The notes below the pieces were generated by a model. That model had not been told where the DNA came from. It saw nothing but the letters and a program-made list of their open reading frames with translations, and did not search any database. From positions 62,001-126,000 of the forward strand of contig NZ_LMSJ01000011.1 in assembly GCF_001428105.1 (NCBI RefSeq): a stretch of DNA of 64,000 nucleotides, written 5' to 3'. The DNA comes from Paenibacillus sp. Soil766 (GTDB lineage Bacteria; Bacillota; Bacilli; Paenibacillales; NBRC-103111). This document shows positions 16,853 through 25,461 of this stretch, piece after piece (the stretch's first letter is position 1; every line of letters starts with the position of its first letter). The position numbers and the translations under genes were made by a program.

Positions 16853-18592
16853 GTGTGTATGAACTGGCTAATGAGATTCTCATTTCACAGGAAAACCCAA
16901 ATATCATTTGCAATTTTCATTTTGGTTCCGCTTACGTTGGTGACGATCTTCTCGTACTCCTTGATTAAAGGCGTTGTGATCGACAAAGTTCGTACCTCCA
17001 ATCAGAGTGTTGTTAACGTTATATCATCAGATTTATCAAAAAATATAGAAGATATTATTTACGCTTCGTATTTGTTTAGCAACAAGGAAAGCAGCTTCTA
17101 TAACGAGTTATTTGATTTTAAGGACGTCCAGAGACTAAACTCTTCAAGCGAGCTTTTTGCACAAAAGCGCATATCGGAATATTTGGATATGGCGTTTTCG
17201 AAAACATCAGGGCTCAGCACGCAAGTGTTCTTTGTGAACAAAGGCAATTTCGTTACGTACGCTGGGAATAATTCCTTGGACTACGAATATTTAAGACGAT
17301 GGCTATCCCAAAATAAAATGAAGGTATTAGACAATTCGAGTTCCAGTCCTCTCATTTGGCTGAAAGGGGAAGGTCTGAAGCAGATTTATGCGAAGTCGAT
17401 GGAATCGTTTTATTTTGCTGTGAAGGTTATTCGCGATCCAGATAACGGAGAATTGATCGGAACGTTGTTCGTAGGCATTCCAATGGATTATTTCGAACGG
17501 ATGTTTGCAAGAAGTGGTACAGGCCAATTTCAATTGTTTACCTCTGAGGGAGAGTTGATTGAAAAGTATCCTAAAGAGCAGGTGCAGATGGACAGTCGGC
17601 ACGAATTGGAGGTACAAACGATAATACAGCGGGCTGACTGGAAACTGGTATACCAGATTTCCTCAGAAAAAATTACTGCGGAGATTTCTAAAGTGTTCGG
17701 TATTTATACTTTGATTTTATCTCTGTGTATACTCGCTTTTTTAATTATTTCAATATTTATCGCCAGAACGCTTCATACACCGCTGAACAAGCTTCGCAAA
17801 ACAGCTGAACGATTCGGCAACGGCAATAGGCAAATACGGTTTCAAGTGAGCGGCAAAGATGAAGTAGCTGTGCTAGGGAATGCCTTTAATCATATGCTTG
17901 ATCAAATCAATCTGCTTATCGAGGAAGTGGAGCAGGAGCAAGAAGAGAAGCGAATGATTGAGTTAGACGCGCTATTTTCGCAAATTCGACCTCATTTTTT
18001 ACTCAATACGCTGAATTCAATCAAGTGTAACTTAGTGACAGAAGGCGACTCTGTCAATAGCAGGCAAATTGACGCATTAATGAGCCTGCTGCGAGCTTAC
18101 ATGATCGTCAATGAAAAATGTACATTGAAGCAGGAATGCAAGCTGCTGGGTGACTATGTCGAAATCATGCAAATGCGTAGCGAGATCCAAGTTGATCTTC
18201 ACATTCAGCTCGACGAAGCACTGGAGTTTATGGAGGTTCCGCGCTTATGTCTGCAGCCGTTGGTGGAAAATGCCATCGTACACGGATTTGCAAATGAATC
18301 CGAGCAAGCTTGCATCTGGATTCGTGCACAGATCGATGGAAGTCGGTGCCTCATCGAAGTGAAAGACAATGGTGAAGGCATGAAGGAAACAGAAATGAAA
18401 GAACTGTTAGAAAGAGTGCTATTTTCCACTGTAGAGCCTCAAGATCCCAATCAACGGATTGGCTTGGCTAATGTATATAAGAGGTTAAGGTTAACTTTTG
18501 GCTATGATCTTAGCATGGACATCCGGTCTAATGAATATGGCGGTACGTCGGTGATTTTCGGTTTTAACACACTAGGTACGCCGGAGAGGTGA
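16853..18592 (+). CDS. YesM-like sensor histidine kinase
   Basis: Membrane kinase of 579 residues. A first membrane segment (about 17-38), an extracellular sensor domain, a second segment (about 280-305), a HAMP linker, the histidine box FSQIRPHFLLNTLNSI and the ATPase motifs LVENAIVHG and DNGEGM follow in order. GTG at 16853 is preferred because ACAGGAG ends five bases before it. ATG 16859 is the alternative. A -10-like TATATT lies at 16814, and AAACGTTT, an 8-bp palindrome, follows near the presumed transcript start. Its stop is seven bases before the response regulator start at 18600. The pair probably senses the oligosaccharide handled by the 13487-16754 importer. Confidence 0.92.
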   Translation: MCMNWLMRFSFHRKTQISFAIFILVPLTLVTIFSYSLIKGVVIDKVRTSNQSVVNVISSDLSKNIEDIIYASYLFSNKESSFYNELFDFKDVQRLNSSSELFAQKRISEYLDMAFSKTSGLSTQVFFVNKGNFVTYAGNNSLDYEYLRRWLSQNKMKVLDNSSSSPLIWLKGEGLKQIYAKSMESFYFAVKVIRDPDNGELIGTLFVGIPMDYFERMFARSGTGQFQLFTSEGELIEKYPKEQVQMDSRHELEVQTIIQRADWKLVYQISSEKITAEISKVFGIYTLILSLCILAFLIISIFIARTLHTPLNKLRKTAERFGNGNRQIRFQVSGKDEVAVLGNAFNHMLDQINLLIEEVEQEQEEKRMIELDALFSQIRPHFLLNTLNSIKCNLVTEGDSVNSRQIDALMSLLRAYMIVNEKCTLKQECKLLGDYVEIMQMRSEIQVDLHIQLDEALEFMEVPRLCLQPLVENAIVHGFANESEQACIWIRAQIDGSRCLIEVKDNGEGMKETEMKELLERVLFSTVEPQDPNQRIGLANVYKRLRLTFGYDLSMDIRSNEYGGTSVIFGFNTLGTPER

Positions 18593-18599
18593 GTCAGTC

Positions 18600-20204
18600 A
18601 TGATAAAAGTGATGCTAGTTGATGATGATGCTCCGATGTTCAGGTTTTTGCGATCACTGATCCCATGGGAAGAAATGGGGTTGCAAATCATCGCAACGGC
18701 CCAATCAGGAGTTAAGGCGATGCAATTTTTTCAAGAATCAATGCCTCATTTGGTAATTACTGATATTGGAATGCCCAAAATGAATGGCATCGAGCTTGCA
18801 AACCAGCTAAAGCAGATTAAGCCTGATGTGAGAATTATCTTTCTTACCTGTCATGCAGACTTTCATTATGCCAAAAAAGCGGTCCAAGTGAACGCAGACG
18901 ATTACTTAATCAAAGATGAACTAACGTCGGACATGCTTAAGCAAAGTATTGAGAAAACAGTCAAACTGATGGGGTTCATGCAGAATAGAACCGAGAACTT
19001 ATTATACCGGGAAGAGGTTGACAGAAACAGTGATCTTTTAATGAGATCGTTTTGGAAGCAAATCCTAACCGGGGATCATTCCGACACTGTTTTGAACTCG
19101 GGTAGAAGACTTGGCATCGACTGGAAGGCTCCCTATTTTTTACTGGGCATGTTTCATATTGATTTTGCTTCACTCACTCGTTGTTACGGCTTGCAGGATA
19201 AACAGCTTATTTATTATGCGGTATACAATATTGCCAGAGAGCTAGCCTCTGCTGTCAGCGGTTTATCAGTTTTTGCAAGCGAGGAGTTAGAGTTATATAT
19301 GGTCATGAACTATCAGCGAAATTTGGCGGTCAACGTCCCAGAGGACTTTCGCCGATTTGCTGGTGATTTAAGTGACAAGGTGGAACATTACTTGAAGCTT
19401 GCCAGTTATTTTGTAATGAGTTATGAGTTTAGTGGCGTATCTGGGATAGCCAAGACGTATGAAGATTTGAAAGCGTATGATAGAGGGTTATTTTATGATA
19501 CAGCTTCGATTCAGATGATGTCATCCAGAGAACCAGAAGCATTCATGAATACCTTTAATCCTCAAGGGGAAATCCTCAAGGAAACGTTGCTTCAGAAGTT
19601 TCGCGACCATGACTTTGAAGGCTTTGCCCAAGAAATGAATCATCTTGAGAAAAGGCTGTCAGTCGATAAGCCAACGCCTTCATCGATTAGGGTCCATCTC
19701 TCCCAGTGGGTAAGGCTGATTGAATATGAAGCAGGGTACGAAGTCGAACGTACTTTGTTCTATCAGGGCTTGGACGGTACGGTGCGGCTGCAAGAGTTGA
19801 TTCAGAGCATTAATGGGCGTATTCAAAGAATGATGTCAGATAGCGGTGAGGGAGAAACAGCCGGAATTGATAAACAAAAGCTGCAATTGATTGACCGTTA
19901 CATCATGGAGCATTTATCAGAAACGATCTCCTTAGTGTCGATTGCCAATCATTTGTACCTGAATCCTAGTTATTTTTCTAGGTACTTTAAGAAAATGACC
20001 GGAGTCAATTTCACGGATTACGTAAATCAATATAAGATGAATTTGGCTCTGCAGATGTTAAAAAACAAAGAGATATCTGTCGAAATAATCGCAGCCAAGT
20101 TGGGTTATTCCGATCGTACATACTTTTCTAAAGTCTTTAAGAAATACAATGGCCTAAGCCCAGTTGATTTTAAAAATAAGGGCAGGAATTATCAGAAGTT
20201 ATAA
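18600..20204 (+). CDS. YesN-like response regulator with AraC DNA-binding domain
   Basis: A 534-residue regulator. The N-terminal receiver domain has the acidic pocket VDDD (8-10) and phosphorylation site Asp55 in VITDIGMPKM. A long middle domain follows, and the C-terminus holds two helix-turn-helix motifs of the AraC family (LVSIANHLYLNPSYFSRYFK and VEIIAAKLGYSDRTYFSKVF). Phosphorylation by the kinase at 16853 should make it bind the AAAGTGCAC boxes upstream of 6326, 12251 and 15390. That link is inferred from proximity. Confidence 0.93.
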   Translation: MIKVMLVDDDAPMFRFLRSLIPWEEMGLQIIATAQSGVKAMQFFQESMPHLVITDIGMPKMNGIELANQLKQIKPDVRIIFLTCHADFHYAKKAVQVNADDYLIKDELTSDMLKQSIEKTVKLMGFMQNRTENLLYREEVDRNSDLLMRSFWKQILTGDHSDTVLNSGRRLGIDWKAPYFLLGMFHIDFASLTRCYGLQDKQLIYYAVYNIARELASAVSGLSVFASEELELYMVMNYQRNLAVNVPEDFRRFAGDLSDKVEHYLKLASYFVMSYEFSGVSGIAKTYEDLKAYDRGLFYDTASIQMMSSREPEAFMNTFNPQGEILKETLLQKFRDHDFEGFAQEMNHLEKRLSVDKPTPSSIRVHLSQWVRLIEYEAGYEVERTLFYQGLDGTVRLQELIQSINGRIQRMMSDSGEGETAGIDKQKLQLIDRYIMEHLSETISLVSIANHLYLNPSYFSRYFKKMTGVNFTDYVNQYKMNLALQMLKNKEISVEIIAAKLGYSDRTYFSKVFKKYNGLSPVDFKNKGRNYQKL

Positions 20205-20205
20205 T

Positions 20206-20269
20206 GTCGTGAAATGCACAACCCGATGTCGTTAAAACGGTAGAGTAGCATCGCGAATTTTGTTATGAT
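20206..20269 (+). promoter_or_regulatory. GTCG-AAATGCA operator and -10 upstream of the kinase gene
   Basis: GTCGTGAAATGCACA begins at 20206 and a second GTCGT lies at 20228, exactly 22 bases later. The -10 TATGAT is at 20264-20269 with a TG extension. TGCA to -10 is 49 bases. The same arrangement occurs at 23718 and 27811. It implies autoregulation of the kinase/regulator operon. Confidence 0.65.
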
Positions 20270-20308
20270 TCAAGAATCGCAAAAAAACCGACAATAGGAA
20301 GATGAACA

Positions 20309-20337
20309 GGACTGTCGAGCCCGTCTCGACAGTCTTT
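20309..20337 (+). terminator. Hairpin between promoter and kinase gene (terminator or attenuator)
   Basis: GACTGTCGAG at 20309-20318 pairs perfectly with CTCGACAGTC at 20324-20333, followed by TTTT. It lies downstream of the predicted promoter at 20264 and upstream of the start codon at 20363. It could terminate the upstream operon, attenuate the new one, or both. Confidence 0.65.
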
Positions 20338-20362
20338 TAATTAACCATACGGGGGAGCAGAA

Positions 20363-22093
20363 ATGAAAATTCTTCATATTTCATGGAATTCGATACGTTT
20401 CAAGCTGGTGGTGGGACTGCTGCTTGTGACGGTCCCACTCATCACATTACTCCTTTACAATAATTTTTATAGTATTCGAGTCGTTCATAATCAAGTTGCA
20501 CTATCTAATAAAAATTTGATCTCGTTGTATATGGGACAGATCGACACGCAATTAAGAGATGCAGAGCGGAATCTGATCGGGTTAGTGACTTCCGATTATG
20601 ATATTCAGTCCATGAACATCCCTAATTCAGAAGACGAATACCAACTGGCGAAGCACAGTGTTTCGAATAAATTATCAAGCGATATTCTTCTTTATAAATC
20701 CATTGACGCTTTCTTTGTGTATTCTGACACACGCAACGATCTACTGGATGTATTTAAATTGAACATTGAGTTTGCCGAACGGGATCGGGTTGAACAGGAG
20801 TTACATGGGATTTTAGGCAGCCATCCGGACTTTGCGGAGACGGAAAGCCGATGGTTTGTGAGAAAAATCGGACAAGACTTCTATGCACTGCGTATTCTTC
20901 GGTCGGGTGATCTCTACATCGGAGCTTGGGTAAATGCGAAGACACTGCTGATCCCGCTGAATCTGATCGATTTGGGAAAAGAGGGGAGCACTCTTCTCGT
21001 AAGTAAAGCGGGAGAGCTCATGATAAGTACGAAATCGCTGCCAGATGAGCAGATCGATTTTACAAAAGGTTTTGACCAGTATTATATGTCTGGCGAGAAG
21101 AATAGTTTGCTGGTCGTCGGGGAACCTTCACAGGAAGGTAATTTTAGCCTAGTAGCAGTTATTGAGGACAAGCAAATCCTGCAAAACCTACCGAATTTAT
21201 CTCACCTGACGTTGTTTATTTCGGTGATTTCCATTGCGTTATTACCTTTGAGTCTCTTTTTTCTTCGTCATATTCTGTTGGTTCCTTTAAAACGATTGAT
21301 TATGGTTATGAAAAGGATTAATGACGGGAATGTCAATGTTCGGATTGAATCTCATAAAGCTTCTGATGAAATTCTACTGGTGAATCAAACATTCAATCAT
21401 ATGATGGCGCAGATCGAGGAACTCAAGATTCATGTGTACGAGGAGCAACTCAGCAAACAGAAGGCGGAGCTTCAACACTTGCAGCTTCAAATTAATCCGC
21501 ACTTTTTTATGAATTCGTTAAACATCTTGTTTAACCTGGCTCAAGTGAAAAACTACGAGTTGATTCAGGAGATGACCCTATGCTTGGTCCGTTACTTCCG
21601 GTTTATGTTTCAAAGCAATCTAACGTTTGTTTCTCTTCGTGAAGAGCTTCAGCATGTCCGTAATTACGTTCGCATTCAAGAGCTGAGATTCCCCGCAAGC
21701 CTCACGTGTTCGATCGATGTACCAGATTTCTTGGAGAACATCCCGATTCCTCCTCTCGTGATACAGTCATTCTTGGAGAATTCGATTAAGTATAGTGTGA
21801 CGCTGGAAGAACCAGTTTACATCTCCGTTTCAATTGATTTAAAAGAAAATGGTCTGAATCCGTACATTGAGATTGTTATTGGGGATACGGGAAAAGGATT
21901 TTCAGAGCACGTTCTATCGATGATTCGTTCGGGGAATACAGTTCACGACGAACAAGGAGAGCATATCGGGATTTGGAATGTTCAGAAGAGATTGCAGCTT
22001 CTGTACGGAGGGAAAGCATCTATTTCCTGTTACAATGGATATCCTCAAGGCGCAGTTGTCGAAATCAAGCTGCCTTATGAAACGGTGTTATAA
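20363..22093 (+). CDS. YesM-like sensor histidine kinase
   Basis: A 576-residue membrane kinase preceded by GGGGGAG. It has an N-terminal membrane segment (about 13-33), an extracellular sensor, a second membrane segment (about 285-308), a HAMP linker, the histidine box LQLQINPHFFMNSLNI and ATPase motifs (FLENSIKYS, GDTGKGF, GIWNVQKRL). The N-box His/Glu region is slightly unusual (IQSFLENSIKYS) but keeps the key Asn. It is followed after 17 bases by its response regulator, and then by the binding lipoprotein, GH2, permease and GH3 genes that it probably controls. Confidence 0.92.
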   Translation: MKILHISWNSIRFKLVVGLLLVTVPLITLLLYNNFYSIRVVHNQVALSNKNLISLYMGQIDTQLRDAERNLIGLVTSDYDIQSMNIPNSEDEYQLAKHSVSNKLSSDILLYKSIDAFFVYSDTRNDLLDVFKLNIEFAERDRVEQELHGILGSHPDFAETESRWFVRKIGQDFYALRILRSGDLYIGAWVNAKTLLIPLNLIDLGKEGSTLLVSKAGELMISTKSLPDEQIDFTKGFDQYYMSGEKNSLLVVGEPSQEGNFSLVAVIEDKQILQNLPNLSHLTLFISVISIALLPLSLFFLRHILLVPLKRLIMVMKRINDGNVNVRIESHKASDEILLVNQTFNHMMAQIEELKIHVYEEQLSKQKAELQHLQLQINPHFFMNSLNILFNLAQVKNYELIQEMTLCLVRYFRFMFQSNLTFVSLREELQHVRNYVRIQELRFPASLTCSIDVPDFLENIPIPPLVIQSFLENSIKYSVTLEEPVYISVSIDLKENGLNPYIEIVIGDTGKGFSEHVLSMIRSGNTVHDEQGEHIGIWNVQKRLQLLYGGKASISCYNGYPQGAVVEIKLPYETVL

Positions 22094-22110
22094 GATAAGG
22101 GGGAAACATC

Positions 22111-23712
22111 ATGCTTCATCTCCTCATTGTGGACGATGAGATTCACGCTGTTGAAGGAATCCGTTCCGGCGTCAATTGGGAAAGACTTGGGATTTCGTCC
22201 GTATTTTCCGCTTTTACGGTGAAACAAGCTAAAGAAGTATTCGATAGCGAGCGGATCGATATTATGCTTTGCGATATTGAGATGCCACAAGCGAATGGGC
22301 TCGAGTTAACAGAGTGGGTTAACGAAAAGCACCCTCAGACATTGACTATTTTCCTTACCTGTCATGCGGATTTCAAATATGCGAAGCAAGCGCTCCAACT
22401 TGGAAGCATCGATTATATTCTTAAACCGATTCCGTTTACTGAACTAGAGAAAACAATCCAAAAAGCGATAGATAAAATTCAAAAGGATTCGGAGCAAGCT
22501 CAGTTCAGTCAATACGGTCAATTCTGGTTCCAGCACCAGCCCATGCTGATCGAGCGCTTCTGGATCGATCTGATCCATCAAGCAATTCCCCCTGCAGCGG
22601 AAGCGGTTCGCAATGCTGCCGCGGAGCGGAACATTCCTTATGATGAAGCGATGACGGTTGTCCCTGTACTTCTCAGTGTGCAACGGTGGCATAAGAAGTT
22701 AACTTTGCGCGAAGAGAAAATTATGGAATATGCGCTTAAGAATGCCGCAGAAGAATTGATAGTCGGCAATAAACAGAACGGTCAAGTCATTGCGCTCGAC
22801 AGCGGAAGACTGCTTGCCATATTACCAGCAGACAACCATGCGGAGTTCGAAATACTCTTAAAAAATAAGTGCGAAAGCTATATCGAAGCTTGCGGTCAGT
22901 ATTTTTATTGTGATCTTTCTTGTTATATCGGGTCACCTATACACGGTCAAGACATGTATGCGATGGTTAATCAGCTGCGTGATGTTGAGAAAAGTAATGT
23001 CGCCTACAACAACAAAGTGTTTCATATTTCCAACTTCCAAGTCCAATTCACTCATCACGAACTTCCAAATATGGGGTTATGGGCGGTTATGCTGAAGGAA
23101 GGGGAGTTTTCCAAAGTACTGCAAGAAGCAATCACGTATTTGGAGCAAAAAGTGCAGCAAGATCGGTTGGATGCGAACCTGCTCCAACTTTTTTATCAAG
23201 ATTTTCAGCAGATGATGTATGTAGCCCTTCAAAATAAAGGCATTCAAGCACATCAATTGTTTAGCGATCCTATTTCATTGAACTTTACTGAAACAGCGAC
23301 CCGTTCGGTGACGAACTTACTTTCGTGGATGAACCATACGATGAGCAGAGCGGTGGAATTCCTAGGCTCCATTGAGCAATCGGAGAGTGTGGTTAATCGC
23401 GTCATCTCCTACATTAAACTTCACATCGCCGAGGATTTGTCACGTGAAGATATTGCTAATCATGTATTTCTCAATCCCGATTATTTGACCCGCATCTTTA
23501 AGAAAGAGACTGGGCTTGCTATCTCTGACTATCTCTTTCAAGAGAGACTTAAGCTTGCGCAAGAGCTGCTCGTCAAGACTGATATGCCGATTAGTGCCGT
23601 TGCATCACATATTGGATATGCGAATTTTTCGCATTTCTCCCGCATGTTTAAGAAGCATACCGATATGAATCCCAACGAATATCGTCAACTGCACCAGCAA
23701 CGGGAGCTGTGA
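22111..23712 (+). CDS. YesN-like response regulator with AraC DNA-binding domain
   Basis: A 533-residue regulator with a receiver domain (VDDE near residue 8, phosphorylation site Asp55 in LCDIEMPQ), a variable middle domain, and two C-terminal AraC-type helix-turn-helix motifs (SREDIANHVFLNPDYLTRIF and ISAVASHIGYANFSHFSRMF). It is cotranscribed with the kinase at 20363. It is the best candidate to bind the GTCG-AAATGCA operators at 20206, 23718 and 27811. Confidence 0.93.
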   Translation: MLHLLIVDDEIHAVEGIRSGVNWERLGISSVFSAFTVKQAKEVFDSERIDIMLCDIEMPQANGLELTEWVNEKHPQTLTIFLTCHADFKYAKQALQLGSIDYILKPIPFTELEKTIQKAIDKIQKDSEQAQFSQYGQFWFQHQPMLIERFWIDLIHQAIPPAAEAVRNAAAERNIPYDEAMTVVPVLLSVQRWHKKLTLREEKIMEYALKNAAEELIVGNKQNGQVIALDSGRLLAILPADNHAEFEILLKNKCESYIEACGQYFYCDLSCYIGSPIHGQDMYAMVNQLRDVEKSNVAYNNKVFHISNFQVQFTHHELPNMGLWAVMLKEGEFSKVLQEAITYLEQKVQQDRLDANLLQLFYQDFQQMMYVALQNKGIQAHQLFSDPISLNFTETATRSVTNLLSWMNHTMSRAVEFLGSIEQSESVVNRVISYIKLHIAEDLSREDIANHVFLNPDYLTRIFKKETGLAISDYLFQERLKLAQELLVKTDMPISAVASHIGYANFSHFSRMFKKHTDMNPNEYRQLHQQREL

Positions 23713-23717
23713 CTATA

Positions 23718-23781
23718 GTCGGCAAATGCATAATGAAAAGTCGTGAACGGGGCAGAGGATAAGGAAGGGTGAAGGTAAAAT
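23718..23781 (+). promoter_or_regulatory. GTCG-AAATGCA operator and -10 of the binding-protein gene
   Basis: GTCGGCAAATGCA starts at 23718 and a second GTCGT at 23740 (22 bases later). The -10-like TAAAAT is at 23776-23781. TGCA to -10 is 49 bases, identical to the 20206 and 27811 sites. Confidence 0.65.
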
Positions 23782-23851
23782 AAACTTATCGCCGATGAAT
23801 CCTAAGCGCCATTTCTGAAAGCGAGCAACACTATGTAAATGGGGGAAAACC

Positions 23852-25360
23852 ATGAGAAAAAGCATAAAGTCGGCAAGTGCACTCATTCTTGGATCGATGA
23901 TCGTATTAACTGCATGTGGAGGTAATGACGCTAGCAGCACGCCTTCCGCAGGAGAGGCATCCTCGATGCCTACAGAGAAAACTGCGGAGTTGAACGTAGC
24001 TTTCCCTGTGATCGGAACGATCCCTAAAGACATGTCACTTGTTCAGGGTGCGATTAACAAAATCACGCAGCAGAAAATCAATGCGACAGTGAAACTAACC
24101 CCAATTAGTTATGGAAACTGGGATCAACAATTGAACCTGATGCTGAGCAGTAATGAGAAGCTAGATCTCATGATTGTCGGGAACAATAATTACAGCAGTT
24201 TGGTTGTGAAAGGGCAAATTATTGCGCTTGATAAGCTTCTTGGGCAGCATGGCCAAGGAATCACGAAAACGATGGATCCTGCCTACTTAAATGCGACTAA
24301 AATTAACGGATCTATCTACGCGATTCCAACGATTCGCGACTTTGCTTCTAGTCAAGGGATAACCATGCGTAAGGATCTCGTCGACAAGTATCATATTGAT
24401 GTCAATAGCATACGTACGCTCGACGATGTTGAAGCAACATTGAAGACGATTAAAGCAAATGAACCGAATATGACGCCGCTGATTCCAGGTAACATTGGGG
24501 TCTCCATTCTCGACAGGTACCGCACGTATGATGATCTTGGTGATTCTATGGGTGTTCTGCCGAATTACGATAATAACTTGAAAGTCGTCAATTTATATGA
24601 GACTGAGGAATATGCGCAGCTTCTCAAAAAGATTAGAGGCTGGTACAGTTCGGGACTGATTTTGAAAGATGCAGCAACAAACAAAACTTCACAGTATGAT
24701 TTCATCAAGTCGAATCGGGCATTCGCCTATCTGGCTAATATGAAATTAGGCTTCGAGCAATCGGAATCAACTGCTGCGGGTACTCCTTTGGTTACATCAA
24801 CCTTGGTACAACCTGTATCGAGAACAGCGAGCGTTATCAATGTGATGTGGGGAATTCCGATTAATTCCAAAGCGCAAGAAAAAGCGATGGATTTCATGAA
24901 CCTGATGTATACGGATAAAGACATCGTGAACTTGTTCAACTGGGGCATTGAAGGACAGCATTACGTTGTGAAATCAGATAACGTGATCGACTTCCCTCAA
25001 GGCATAGATGCGAAAACCTCAGGTTACAACTTGAATATGGGTTATTTATTCGGTAATCAATTCTTGTCTTATGTATTTAACGGGAATGATCCAAAGATTT
25101 GGTCAAATATGGATCAATTCAATAAATCAGCGTTAAAATCCAAGGCGCTGGGCTTCACGTTTGATGCAAGTGCGGTCAAGACGGAATATGCCGCGGTGGC
25201 GAGTGTTGTTACGCAATATAAACTTCCGCTTGAAACAGGCAGCGTTGATCCGGAGAAGACCTTACCAGAATTCATCGCTAAGCTGAAATCCGCTGGAATT
25301 GATAAAATTATTGCGGAGAAGCAAAAACAGCTGGATGCATGGGCGAAAAGCAGCAAATAA
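23852..25360 (+). CDS. Extracellular sugar-binding lipoprotein, LplA type
   Basis: Solute-binding protein of 502 residues preceded by GGGGGAAA. The lipobox VLTAC puts the lipidated cysteine at position 22. The mature N-terminus is Ser/Ala-rich, then a strand of the type LNVAFPVIGT. It should serve the permeases at 27929 and 28873, from which it is separated by a terminator and the GH2 gene, so one importer is split over two transcription units. The ligand is probably a beta-linked glucoside or galactoside oligomer, inferred from the GH2 and GH3 neighbours. Confidence 0.9.
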   Translation: MRKSIKSASALILGSMIVLTACGGNDASSTPSAGEASSMPTEKTAELNVAFPVIGTIPKDMSLVQGAINKITQQKINATVKLTPISYGNWDQQLNLMLSSNEKLDLMIVGNNNYSSLVVKGQIIALDKLLGQHGQGITKTMDPAYLNATKINGSIYAIPTIRDFASSQGITMRKDLVDKYHIDVNSIRTLDDVEATLKTIKANEPNMTPLIPGNIGVSILDRYRTYDDLGDSMGVLPNYDNNLKVVNLYETEEYAQLLKKIRGWYSSGLILKDAATNKTSQYDFIKSNRAFAYLANMKLGFEQSESTAAGTPLVTSTLVQPVSRTASVINVMWGIPINSKAQEKAMDFMNLMYTDKDIVNLFNWGIEGQHYVVKSDNVIDFPQGIDAKTSGYNLNMGYLFGNQFLSYVFNGNDPKIWSNMDQFNKSALKSKALGFTFDASAVKTEYAAVASVVTQYKLPLETGSVDPEKTLPEFIAKLKSAGIDKIIAEKQKQLDAWAKSSK

Positions 25361-25374
25361 GCCACCGGTTCCCC

Positions 25375-25414
25375 AATGCCCATCAACTTGCAGGTTGATC
25401 GGGCATTTTTTTTA
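25375..25414 (+). terminator. Rho-independent terminator
   Basis: ATGCCC-ATCAAC with loop TTGCAG and GTTGAT-C-GGGCAT, followed by a run of T. It separates the binding-protein gene from the GH2 gene, so the GH2 gene depends on read-through or a promoter I could not identify. Confidence 0.9.
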
Positions 25415-25461
25415 CGCCATTTTCACACGCAAATCTATTTTTAAGAAAAGAGGATACCGAT

